Notes under the pieces: model-generated
What the model was told of the DNA's origin: nothing
Databases searched by the model: none
What the model saw: the letters and a program-made list of their open reading frames with translations, nothing else
DNA from: JALZAA01 sp046724655
GTDB taxonomy: Bacteria; Actinomycetota; Acidimicrobiia; IMCC26256; JACDBD01
Assembly: GCA_046724655.1 (NCBI GenBank)
Contig: JBKOWY010000163.1
Span: forward strand, 1 to 27,078
Direction: 5' to 3'
Length of the DNA stretch: 27,078 nt
In this document: one piece after another, positions 1-7,121 of the stretch
Layout: each line of letters starts with the position of its first letter
Numbering within the stretch: position 1 is the first letter of the stretch
Translations under genes and position numbers: made by a program

Positions 1-3000
1 CGCGGCGCCGAGGTCCTCGAGGACGAACGTGGCCATGAGGTCGCCGCGCTTCGTGTAGCGGCGCGACAACGCCGTGACCACGCCGCCCACCATGCGCATC
101 TCGCCCTCGCGCAGCTCCTTCAGCTCGGTCAGCGTGCACTCGGTGTGGCGGCGGAGCCCCCGCTCTGCGCCCATCAACGGGTGCTCGCTCACGTACAGTC
201 CCAGCATCTCCTTCTCGTGGGCGAGGCGATCCCGCTTGTCGAACTCGGTGTCCGGGATCGTCACCCGTTCGTCGAAGCCGGACGCGCCGGCGTCTCCGCC
301 CGCGTCGTCTCCCCCGGCGAACAAGCTCATGATGCCGGCGTCCCGCTCGCGGCGGCGGGCAAGCGTGTGGTCGACGATCTGCTCGTAGACGTGCAGCAAT
401 CCCTGACGCGGGTGTCCCAGTGAGTCGAATGCGCCCGCCTTGATCAGCGACTCGATCGTGCGCTTGTTGAGCGCCTGCGGGTCGACGCGCTCGCAGTAGT
501 CGAAGAAATCGCGGTACGAGCCGCCGGCGTCGCGGGCGGCGACGATGTGCTCGACGAGGCCTTCGCCCACGTTCCGGACCGCCGACAAGCCGAACCGGAT
601 CGAGCCGTCGCGAACGGCGAAGTCGCTCTCGGATTCGTTCACGTCGGGCACCAGCACCGGGATGCCGAGCTGCCGGCACTCGTTCAGATAGACGGCGGTC
701 TGGTCCTTGTTGGTCTTGACGCTCGTGAGCAGGGCGGCGAGGTACTCGACCGGGTAGTTCGCCTTCAGGTACGCGGTCTGGTAGGCGACGAAGCCGTATC
801 CGACCGAGTGCGACTTGTTGAATGAGTAGTCGGCGAACGGCTCGATGATGTCGAACATCTTCTCGCCGAACTCGCGGCCATAGCCTTGCTGCTCACAGCC
901 GTCGACGAACTTCGAGCGCTCCTTGGCGATCAGGGCCCGGATCTTCTTCCCCGTCGCCTTGCGGAGGTTGTCGGCCTCCTCCAGCGAGTACCCGGCGAGC
1001 CGTTGCGCGACGCGCATGAGCTGCTCCTGGTACAGCAACAAGCCGTACGTCGGCTCGAGGATCTCGCGCAGGTCGTCGTGGTAGTAGCGGACTGGCTTGC
1101 GGCCGTTCTTGCGCTCCGCGTAGTCGGTGTGCATGTTGGAGCCCATCGGACCGGGGCGGTACAGCGCCACCAGCGCGCACACATCCTCGAACGTCGTCGG
1201 GGCGAGCGCGCGCATAAGCGCCCGCATGGGACCGCCCTCGAGCTGGAACACACCGATCGAGTCGCCGCGCTGTAGCATGTCGAACGTCTTCGGGTCGTCG
1301 AGCGCGACGTCGTCGATATCGATGCGCTCGCCCCGCCCAGCCTCGATGAGCTCTACGGTCCGCTCGAGGACAGAGAGGTTCCGCAACCCGAGGAAGTCCA
1401 TCTTCAGCAGGCCGAGGTCCTCGACGCCGTGCATCTCGTACTGGGTGACGATCGGGGCGTCCTCGATGTCGCCGCCGGGCTCGGGCTTGCGCTGGATCGG
1501 GAGGTATTCCGTCAGGGGCTCGCGGGTGATGACGACGGCGGCGGCGTGGATGCCGTCCTGGCGGCGCAGACCCTCAAGGCCGCGGGCGACGTCGATCACG
1601 CGTTTCGCGTCGGGATCGGAGTCGTAGAGGGCGCGCAGCTCGGCGGCCATCTTGAAGCCATCCTCGTGACCCGTCACCTTCTCGAGGCACGCCCGCAGCG
1701 GCGTGTCGCGGCCCATGATCAGCGGCGGCATCAGCTTGGCAATGCGGTCGCCGACGCCCCACGGATACCCGAGTACGCGCGACGCGTCGCGCACGGCAGC
1801 CCGGGCCTTGATCGTCGAGAACGTCACGATCTGGGCCACGCGGTCCCAGCCGTAGCGCTGTGCCGCGTACTTGATGATCTCGCCCCGGTGACGCTCGTCG
1901 AAGTCCATGTCGATGTCGGGCATCTGCTTGCGCCCCGGGTTCAGGAAGCGCTCGAACAGCAGGTCGTACCGGATGGGATCGATGTCGACGATGCGCAGGC
2001 AGTAGGCGACGCACGATCCCGCCGCACTGCCGCGCCCGGGGCCGACGCGGATGCTCTGTGACCGTGCGTACCGCACGAGGTCCCACACGACGAGGAAGTA
2101 GGCCGAGAACCCCATGTCCTTGATGACGCCGAGCTCGAACTCGAGGCGCTCGAGGACGCGCATCGCCGGCGACGGGCCGTACCGGTCCTTGGCGCCTTCG
2201 AGCGTCACCTCGCGTAGATATGAGTCCTCGTCGTGACCGGCGGGCACCGGAAACGCGGGCAGCTCCGGCTTGCCGAAGTCGATCTCCACGTTGGCGCGCT
2301 CGGCGACGAGCAGCGTATTGTCGCACGCCTCCGGGTAGTCGACGAAGAGCTGGCGCATCTCCGCCGCGGTCTTCAGATAGAACTCGTCGGCGTCGAACTT
2401 GAACCGGTTCGGGTCATCGAGTGTGGCGCCCGTCTGGACACACAGCAGCGCGGCGTGCGCTTCGGCGTCCTCCTTGTGGGTGTAGTGCGAGTCGTTGGTG
2501 GCGAGCAGCGGGGCGTCGAGCTCGCTCGCCATCTTCACGAGCTGCGGGTTGACGTCGCGCTGCTCGGGCAGGCCGTGGTCCTGGAGCTCGATGAAGAACG
2601 AGTCGCGCCCGAGGAGGTCCTGGAACCGCGCCGCGGCGTCGCGCGCTGCGGAGTAGTCACCTTGCATCAGCCGCTGGCACACGAGCCCGCCCAGGCAGCC
2701 GCTCGTCGCGATGAGACCCTCGCGATGCTGCTCGAGCAGCTCGAAGTCGATACGCGGCTTCGAGTAGAAGCCGTCGAGGTAGGCATGCGACGCGACCTTG
2801 ATGAGGTTGCGGTAGCCGGTGTACGTCTCGGCGAGGAGCGTCAGGTGGAAGATCTCGTGGTCGGCGCGCCGCGGCCGATCGAATCGGTTCCCGCTCGTGA
2901 AGTACCCCTCGCAGTTGTGGAGCGCAAAATCGCTGACGTAGCTGTTGTCCTCTTCGACTTCGAAGTTGTACACGGTCTCAGAGACGTGAATCTCGTTCAC

Positions 3001-4266
3001 CTGCCTAATCGGCCGGTACACGAAACTCTCATCCTCGAGACTCCAGCTGTACTTACGCAGCGGTGCGTATGAAACAGTGAAGTACCGACTTCGCGTTCCG
3101 TCTTTCTTGTGCTCAGTACCACTTCCAACGGACGCCCAGTAGCCAAAATCAGCCAGGAGGGAGCGGACACCCCATGCGAGACTTGCTGAGGAAACCTTGA
3201 GGTCCCGCCGCGCAATTGGATTGGACTTCGTCCATGCCTTCTTCCCGTCGCCATCGAGGATCCCTCGAAGAAACGCCAAGCGGACGTGTCGCGGGCCTCG
3301 AAGCACCGGCTCAGGTACACGCCTTTCATGTGTGCCATCGCCGCATAGTGAGATCAGAAGGTGAGCGAGTGGTAATGAGCAGGCGATGACCTCCGTGCTC
3401 CCTCGTTCAGGCCGCGCGTGGAGTTGGGAGTGAATGCCAAACCGGACGAGGAGAAACACCCGAACGGAGTTGATGTAGTCGTACTCCTCGCTGTTGAACG
3501 TCAGTCGAAAGCTTCCGTCAGGCTGCCCCCGATGGCGTTTGCCGCTAGAGCCTTCACCGACGTACAAGCCAAGGAAGTAGGCGACTTCTTCGTCTAGAGG
3601 AAGCTTGGCGGGAATTCTCCGCCACTCGTTCAACGCCTCGAACCTGCTTGAACGCTTGTACGACTTCGCCGCGAAGCCCTGTTCGGTGGTCAAGAAGCTT
3701 GGTAGATGCTGTCCAACTTCAATCGCCGTCACGTCGGACTGCAGCTTCGGCAGGCACGCCCAACTGTTCCAGGCGTTTCTGCCGTGTTGTCTTCTCCATC
3801 GTCCCGCGACGATCTCACCGGGCTTCTGCCATTCAATGTGTCCGTCGCGATCTCGGATGAGGATTGGGTGCTCTTCAGTGAGACGAAGCCTCCGCTTGGA
3901 GTTGCCGGTCAGTTCGATCTCGAACCCGCGACCCTCATACTCCCGCCTCATAGTTCTCAGAACGCGGCGCCAACGTCCGCGATGAGTCAGGACGGCGTCA
4001 CCGGCGCTGACTGCCTCAACGGCTTTCACCCCTTCGCTGGTCACAATCTCCTGACCAGCTAGAAGGCAACCAATTACGGGCTTCAGGTCGGCCTCACGCG
4101 CCGCCCGATAGAAGTCCAGGACCCCGTACATGTTCCCGTGGTCGGTAATCCCGACCGCCGGCTGCCCGTCAGCGGCTGCTCTCGAAATTACGTCCGAGAC
4201 ACGTGCGGCCCCATCGAGCATTGAGAACTCTGTGTGCAGGTGGAGGTGCACAAACGAGTTCCCCAC
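1..4266 (-). CDS. dnaE: DNA polymerase III subunit alpha, intein-containing, 3' end outside window
   Basis: Catalytic subunit of the replicative DNA polymerase III. The N-terminal PHP domain shows HLHLHTEFSMLDGAAR and ITDHGNMYGVLDFY. After the intein come NDSHY and the LLCVQTGATL region. The polymerase core has GPGRGSAAGS and the catalytic aspartates in PDIDMDFDERHR. The visible end (LYVSEHPLMGAERG, then RMVGGVVTALSRRYTKRG) enters the OB fold, so roughly the last 120-150 residues lie beyond base 1. The extein seen is 1037 residues. The frame stays open through the 385-codon intein, which follows extein residue 66 (VIG|C). I chose GTG 4266 because GGGAGGA stands 7-8 bases upstream; GTG 4290 is an in-frame alternative without a clear ribosome site. 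The sequence between the intein and the start is host-like. Identification is certain; the exact start is less so. Confidence 0.97.
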   Translation of the reverse strand, partial: MGNSFVHLHLHTEFSMLDGAARVSDVISRAAADGQPAVGITDHGNMYGVLDFYRAAREADLKPVIGCLLAGQEIVTSEGVKAVEAVSAGDAVLTHRGRWRRVLRTMRREYEGRGFEIELTGNSKRRLRLTEEHPILIRDRDGHIEWQKPGEIVAGRWRRQHGRNAWNSWACLPKLQSDVTAIEVGQHLPSFLTTEQGFAAKSYKRSSRFEALNEWRRIPAKLPLDEEVAYFLGLYVGEGSSGKRHRGQPDGSFRLTFNSEEYDYINSVRVFLLVRFGIHSQLHARPERGSTEVIACSLPLAHLLISLCGDGTHERRVPEPVLRGPRHVRLAFLRGILDGDGKKAWTKSNPIARRDLKVSSASLAWGVRSLLADFGYWASVGSGTEHKKDGTRSRYFTVSYAPLRKYSWSLEDESFVYRPIRQVNEIHVSETVYNFEVEEDNSYVSDFALHNCEGYFTSGNRFDRPRRADHEIFHLTLLAETYTGYRNLIKVASHAYLDGFYSKPRIDFELLEQHREGLIATSGCLGGLVCQRLMQGDYSAARDAAARFQDLLGRDSFFIELQDHGLPEQRDVNPQLVKMASELDAPLLATNDSHYTHKEDAEAHAALLCVQTGATLDDPNRFKFDADEFYLKTAAEMRQLFVDYPEACDNTLLVAERANVEIDFGKPELPAFPVPAGHDEDSYLREVTLEGAKDRYGPSPAMRVLERLEFELGVIKDMGFSAYFLVVWDLVRYARSQSIRVGPGRGSAAGSCVAYCLRIVDIDPIRYDLLFERFLNPGRKQMPDIDMDFDERHRGEIIKYAAQRYGWDRVAQIVTFSTIKARAAVRDASRVLGYPWGVGDRIAKLMPPLIMGRDTPLRACLEKVTGHEDGFKMAAELRALYDSDPDAKRVIDVARGLEGLRRQDGIHAAAVVITREPLTEYLPIQRKPEPGGDIEDAPIVTQYEMHGVEDLGLLKMDFLGLRNLSVLERTVELIEAGRGERIDIDDVALDDPKTFDMLQRGDSIGVFQLEGGPMRALMRALAPTTFEDVCALVALYRPGPMGSNMHTDYAERKNGRKPVRYYHDDLREILEPTYGLLLYQEQLMRVAQRLAGYSLEEADNLRKATGKKIRALIAKERSKFVDGCEQQGYGREFGEKMFDIIEPFADYSFNKSHSVGYGFVAYQTAYLKANYPVEYLAALLTSVKTNKDQTAVYLNECRQLGIPVLVPDVNESESDFAVRDGSIRFGLSAVRNVGEGLVEHIVAARDAGGSYRDFFDYCERVDPQALNKRTIESLIKAGAFDSLGHPRQGLLHVYEQIVDHTLARRRERDAGIMSLFAGGDDAGGDAGASGFDERVTIPDTEFDKRDRLAHEKEMLGLYVSEHPLMGAERGLRRHTECTLTELKELREGEMRMVGGVVTALSRRYTKRGDLMATFVLEDLGAA
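2914..4068 (-). mobile_element. Intein with LAGLIDADG homing endonuclease, inserted in the DnaE PHP domain
   Basis: A 385-residue in-frame protein intron. It begins with Cys1 (CLLAGQEIVTSEG, block A) and has the block B signature LTEEHPIL with the TxxH histidine. It carries two LAGLIDADG helices, FLGLYVGEG near residues 165-173 and FLRGILDGDG at 266-275, with Glu172 and Asp274 as the expected acidic catalytic positions. It ends with a typical block F/G (VYNFEVEEDNSYV, then ALHN) and a Cys +1 extein residue. All splice-junction residues (Cys1, penultimate His384, Asn385, Cys+1) are present, so autocatalytic splicing is expected to restore VIGCEGYF in DnaE. No stop or frameshift was found on full translation, and both endonuclease motifs look intact. 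The base composition is visibly less G+C-rich than the surrounding dnaE, consistent with horizontal entry. Confidence 0.95.
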
Positions 4267-4285
4267 GGGCGGGTCCTCCCAGTCT

Positions 4286-4305
4286 TCCACAGGGGTTGTG
4301 GATAA
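4286..4305. promoter_or_regulatory. Inverted DnaA-box-like sites upstream of dnaE
   Basis: TCCACA at 4286-4291 and TGTGGA at 4297-4302 form a perfect inverted pair. The second extends to TGTGGATAA, which is TTATCCACA on the coding strand of dnaE and a perfect match to the classical DnaA box. It lies just upstream of the chosen dnaE start. A role in DnaA-linked control of dnaE is inference only; a single good box can occur by chance. Confidence 0.35.
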
Positions 4306-4333
4306 ACTACACTATTGTAGTTCTGAGGGGACG
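4292..4333. repeat. Direct repeat flanking the RT segment, dnaE-proximal copy
   Basis: Contains GGGGTTGTGGAT (4292-4303), the palindrome at 4305-4322 and, two bases later, GAGGGGACG (4325-4333). The same two blocks in the same order and orientation, again with a palindrome ending two bases before the second block, occur at 5880-5939 on the other side of the RT gene. The middle sequences differ and the spacing is 18 bases shorter here, so this is an imperfect copy. Confidence 0.5.
4305..4322 (-). promoter_or_regulatory. Perfect 7-bp palindrome in the dnaE upstream region
   Basis: AACTACA, four spacer bases and TGTAGTT form a perfect dyad that abuts the DnaA-box-like site. On the dnaE strand it contains TACAAT, a plausible -10 hexamer, so a bound repressor could block initiation; alternatively it folds as an RNA hairpin in the leader. 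No convincing -35 element was seen 17 bases upstream. A palindrome of different sequence lies in the related repeat near 5912-5928. Confidence 0.4.
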
Positions 4334-4418
4334 GACCCTACGCTGTACTCCACTGTCCCGGCAACAACTTCTAAGGAATTTTGGCTTTAAAAGTCCGTTG
4401 ATTCTCGCCACGGTCTGC

Positions 4419-5285
4419 CTAGTTCGAGGCGAGCCAGTCCGCTGTCGGTTCGAGATCTGGGTCAGCCAATCGGACCTTCGTCGCAAGTAATCGTTTGCGC
4501 CGATCAGGAACTCGGTCCCTTAACGTCGCTGCGAACGCCCGGCGGGTTGAGTAGTCCCCCATCTGTTCGACCATCTCGATGGCCTCTGCTTCACGATGAG
4601 CGTCATCCTCGTTCGGTTCGCGAGTGGCACTCTCGACAATCCAGTCCTGATCTGCCTTGCGCCTAGTGGACCTGCGTTGTAGCAGTTCGCGCAGATAGGC
4701 GGTCCATTGGCGAATTGCCGAGCGAAGCAGCGCTTCATCTCGTTCAAGGGCTGTAAGTGCGCAAAGATCACCATGCTTTGCGAGCTCGGTTAGTGAGAGC
4801 CGCAGCTCTGCCCTCCGAGCGACGGGTTCCTCAGCCGAGTATTCGAAGAGAGCCCGTGCCGTCGCTAACCCCAATGGGCCGCCGGAACGCAAGGCATCTC
4901 CGAGGTAATCGATAACACTGCTCGTAACGACGTCGTATCGGCTCGTTCCGATCAGGGCACGGGGCTTCATGTCATTGAGCGTCAGGCCCAGCTCACGGCA
5001 CTGTGCTGCATATGCGGTCCTGATGCTTTCGAACGAGCTTGCGTCATCCAAGAAGACCCACGTGTCGTCCATGTATCGCAGAAACTCCTGCCGGCGCGCT
5101 ACAAGACAGTCGTCTGCATCAGATAGGAGAACGTTTCCGATGACGCTGGAGCCGTCCGGTCCGATTGGGAGCCCGTCAACGTCGGAATGTCGATGAAGGT
5201 GCTCAAGCCACTGGAGCAGGTACCCCAATGAAATATCTGCAATAGGAAGGTCACCGAGGACCATTTCCAGAAGCCGGATCCTCAC
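4419..5285 (-). CDS. Reverse transcriptase, C-terminal fragment (frameshifted)
   Basis: 288 residues holding most of the RT palm and a helical C-terminal region. Visible motifs are GLPIGPDGSSVIGN (38-51; motif B-like, where many RTs read GLPQG), RYMDDTWVF (70-78; the YxDD catalytic pair) and LNDMKPR (103-109). The remaining 180 or so residues are helix-rich, charged and unfamiliar to me. The GTG at 5285 overlaps the stop of the upstream fragment (GTGA). It is unlikely to be a true gene start, because reading this frame further upstream gives DYYQSVR, the end of RT motif A. The restored protein would have about 447 residues. The layout recalls the Abi/DRT-type 'unknown group' RTs linked to phage defence rather than group II introns, but the class is inference. 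The base composition is lower in G+C than the flanking genes. Confidence 0.85.
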   Translation of the reverse strand: MRIRLLEMVLGDLPIADISLGYLLQWLEHLHRHSDVDGLPIGPDGSSVIGNVLLSDADDCLVARRQEFLRYMDDTWVFLDDASSFESIRTAYAAQCRELGLTLNDMKPRALIGTSRYDVVTSSVIDYLGDALRSGGPLGLATARALFEYSAEEPVARRAELRLSLTELAKHGDLCALTALERDEALLRSAIRQWTAYLRELLQRRSTRRKADQDWIVESATREPNEDDAHREAEAIEMVEQMGDYSTRRAFAATLRDRVPDRRKRLLATKVRLADPDLEPTADWLASN

Positions 5286-5761
5286 AGACTGGTAGTAGTC
5301 GCAATGTCGAAAACGCCGAGGGCGCCAGCCGGCTGCGCGTCGAGCAGAGTGAGCGCGCGCTCGCGTCGCTCACGCGTCGCGATCCAATGCGGTTCAAGAC
5401 CCCAACTCCTGCCCACACGCACTGGCCGAGCGGATAGGACTCTGCTCCGATTAATCCGTTCCTCGATCGGGTTCACGAAGCGACCGGTGACCGCGTGGTA
5501 GATGGCGTGGTCGTACGGATCAAGCCAAACCATCTGACGGCAGCCGCCGGAGTCTTTGGGCCATGGGAAGAGTTGTGCACGTGCTGGTGACCGGTTGTCC
5601 CGCATGCGACGGCGAATGACAGCGACAGCAGCATCCGGATGCGAAGTGAGGTCCCTCCAAGCCAAAGGGTCGGGGAGTTCCGACTCGGCCGCGCGTTCGC
5701 CCCCGATCTCGATTGAGGCGGTGAGTTCAGCTCGCGTGATCGGGCGAACCGCTCGATTCAA
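5282..5761 (-). CDS. Reverse transcriptase, N-terminal fragment (frameshifted)
   Basis: 159 residues covering the fingers region. WPKDSGGCRQM (67-77) and LDPYDHAIYHAV (80-91) match the N-terminal RT block in which a basic, glycine-rich stretch precedes the L-P-D-x-I-Y segment. The fragment reaches GVFDIA (149-154), the first half of motif A with its catalytic Asp152, then runs into TTTSL and a stop. Moving to the -1 frame after Ala154 (base 5300) gives FDIADYYQSV, which aligns with the DIxGFFxxI type of motif A, so one base appears lost there. The start is TTG 5761; an in-frame TGA just upstream rules out a longer version. No clear ribosome site precedes it. Alone, neither fragment can form an active palm. 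Confidence 0.8.
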   Translation of the reverse strand: MNRAVRPITRAELTASIEIGGERAAESELPDPLAWRDLTSHPDAAVAVIRRRMRDNRSPARAQLFPWPKDSGGCRQMVWLDPYDHAIYHAVTGRFVNPIEERINRSRVLSARPVRVGRSWGLEPHWIATRERRERALTLLDAQPAGALGVFDIATTTSL

Positions 5762-5968
5762 GTTTCACTCGTCGTCGGCGTACCGCGCGGGCACGATCGA
5801 TCGCTCAATCGCTTCGGTCTGACTGCCTGGGTCTGGCGCTAACTCCTGAAGCGCCGGACCGGGTCGTTGATGCTCACACGGGGTTGTGGATGACCCTGTG
5901 GAGAATCACATTGGTGTAACTCTCACCATAGAGGGGACGCGTCGCCGGGCAAGCGTCGAGGTGGAAGG
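5762..5968. other. Intergenic region between the RT gene and the phosphatase-family gene
   Basis: 207 bases with no credible gene. The right part holds the distal repeat copy (5880-5939). The left part (5762-5879) has one open minus-strand frame without a usable start, ending in the residues ARYADDE. It shows no family signature beyond a chance resemblance to an RT box. No strong terminator hairpin followed by a T-run was seen. Confidence 0.5.
5880..5939. repeat. Direct repeat flanking the RT segment, distal copy
   Basis: Carries GGGGTTGTGGAT (5880-5891), a 5-bp dyad TGGTG/CACCA (5912-5928) and GAGGGGACG (5931-5939). Orientation and order match the copy at 4292-4333. It also contains extra DnaA-box-like cores (TCATCCACA and TTCTCCACA on the minus strand). 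It lies between the RT gene and the phosphatase-like gene, where the original dnaE promoter would be expected if the RT was inserted later. Confidence 0.5.
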
Positions 5969-7060
5969 TCAGGCCCTCCCCCGACCGGCGAGCAGCGGCA
6001 CGTACATCTCGTCGGGAGTGAGCGAGCCGTGCATTCCCACGAGCTCCCTCTCGATCGGCATCGCGGGGTCGACAAAGGCCACGGGCTCGCGGGCGGCGAG
6101 CACAACGTCGCCCACGCGCCGGCCGATCGGGCCTTGGGGGGCGGGACCGATCCAGCCCTCGGCGAACAGCTCCTCGCGCGAGAGCACCCAGGCCTGGTGG
6201 CCGACCGACTCGCGAGCCGCGGCCAACAGGTCGCCGGCCGCCCCCGGCTTCGCGTACAGGTATCGGAAGCGGGCGTCGCCGGCGCACATCTCGATCATCG
6301 ACGAGAGATCGCCGAGCTCGACCCAGCCGCCGGGGTCGATGTGGACCTGACCATGGTCCGAAGTCACCAGCAGGGCCGCAGAAGCCGGCAACGCATCGAG
6401 GAAGTCACCGACCAACCGGTCGACGGCGCGGAGCTCAGACACATAGAACGAATCGTGAAGACCGAACTCGTGCGCGACCGTGTCGACGTTGGGGTAATAC
6501 GCGTACACCAATCGCTCCCCCGCCTGCACGAGCCTTCGACATTGTTCGACCAGCGTGGACGCGGCGTGCCACCCGATGAACCGACCGCCGCGCAGCTGCG
6601 CGTCGGTGAAACCGGATTCGCGGAACTCGCTCTTGGTCACGACCGGCACCGGGCGCCCGAGAAACGCGGTGTGACGTTGCATGTCGAATGGATCGGGAGC
6701 ACGGCGGTTGCCGGTCGTCTGCCAGCGCAAGATGTTCAGGACCGAGTGGTCGACCCGCATCCGGAACCCGACGAGGCCGTGTTGTGACGGGGCCAGGCCG
6801 GTCGCGATCGACGTGAGCGCGCTGGCCGTCGTCGAGGGCGCGACCGTCGTAATCGGCCTGCCCTCGAGGCCGCTGAGCTCCGGGAGGAGGCTGCGATGAG
6901 CCTCGACCGCCTGCCACCCGAGCCCGTCGAGCACGAGGAGCACGACGGAGCCCGCGTCCATGACGCCCGGGGGTATCCATGGCGCCGGCCGGCCCCCCAC
7001 CAGCGCCGGTACCAGACCCGTGACGGCCGCTCCGCCGTAGTCGGGTCGCACCGGGTCCAT
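5969..7060 (-). CDS. Alkaline phosphatase superfamily (nucleotide pyrophosphatase/phosphodiesterase-like) protein
   Basis: 363 residues starting at ATG 7060; upstream in-frame codons would run into the divergent regulator's promoter. The metal-binding layout of the superfamily is clear: Asp45 in LLVLDGLGW, the Ser/Thr nucleophile region APSTTASAL (74-82), SQHGLVGF, the YYPNVDTVAHEFG segment with its Asp and His ligands, TSDHGQVHID, and a late His in GMHGSLTPDE. This fits a two-zinc phosphodiesterase of the type I NPP family, which hydrolyses nucleotide or phospho-ester substrates; the substrate is unknown. No signal peptide or membrane segment is evident, so it is probably cytosolic. It reads toward the RT gene and dnaE and is divergent from the Rrf2 regulator with 61 bases between them. 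Before the RT segment arrived it was probably the gene immediately upstream of dnaE. Confidence 0.85.
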   Translation of the reverse strand: MDPVRPDYGGAAVTGLVPALVGGRPAPWIPPGVMDAGSVVLLVLDGLGWQAVEAHRSLLPELSGLEGRPITTVAPSTTASALTSIATGLAPSQHGLVGFRMRVDHSVLNILRWQTTGNRRAPDPFDMQRHTAFLGRPVPVVTKSEFRESGFTDAQLRGGRFIGWHAASTLVEQCRRLVQAGERLVYAYYPNVDTVAHEFGLHDSFYVSELRAVDRLVGDFLDALPASAALLVTSDHGQVHIDPGGWVELGDLSSMIEMCAGDARFRYLYAKPGAAGDLLAAARESVGHQAWVLSREELFAEGWIGPAPQGPIGRRVGDVVLAAREPVAFVDPAMPIERELVGMHGSLTPDEMYVPLLAGRGRA

Positions 7061-7088
7061 GCGCCTGAGGCTATGCGCCAGAAGCGCC

Positions 7089-7107
7089 GCAGCCGGGTTC
7101 TGGCTGC
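7089..7107. promoter_or_regulatory. Inverted repeat between the divergent hydrolase and Rrf2 genes
   Basis: GCAGCC, seven bases, then GGCTGC: a perfect 6-bp dyad in the 61-bp divergent spacer, ending 15 bases before the Rrf2 start. Rrf2 regulators often bind dyads near their own promoter, so it is a candidate operator. No experimental or comparative support is available here. Confidence 0.3.
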
Positions 7108-7121
7108 GCGACCATGGTCCC

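Noticed and set aside
2233..3072. Long plus-strand open frame opposite dnaE
   Set aside because: It mirrors the G+C-rich third-position pattern of dnaE and the intein end, with no family motifs and repetitive Arg/Val/Glu composition.
2997..3338. Minus-strand 113-residue frame inside the intein
   Set aside because: It is out of frame with the intact intein, which has full motif conservation; no motif is seen in the small frame.
5762..5879. Minus-strand frame ending in ARYADDE, resembling an RT YADD box
   Set aside because: No start codon, no other RT motif, and a stop right after the box; chance similarity.
5895..5911. CRP-like TGTGG-N4-TCACA site
   Set aside because: Spacing is two bases short of the TGTGA-N6-TCACA consensus and it overlaps the repeat copy, which explains it better.
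4291..5939. Diversity-generating retroelement or group II intron
   Set aside because: No template/variable repeat pair, no Avd-like gene, no maturase domain and no intron domain V sequence could be seen.
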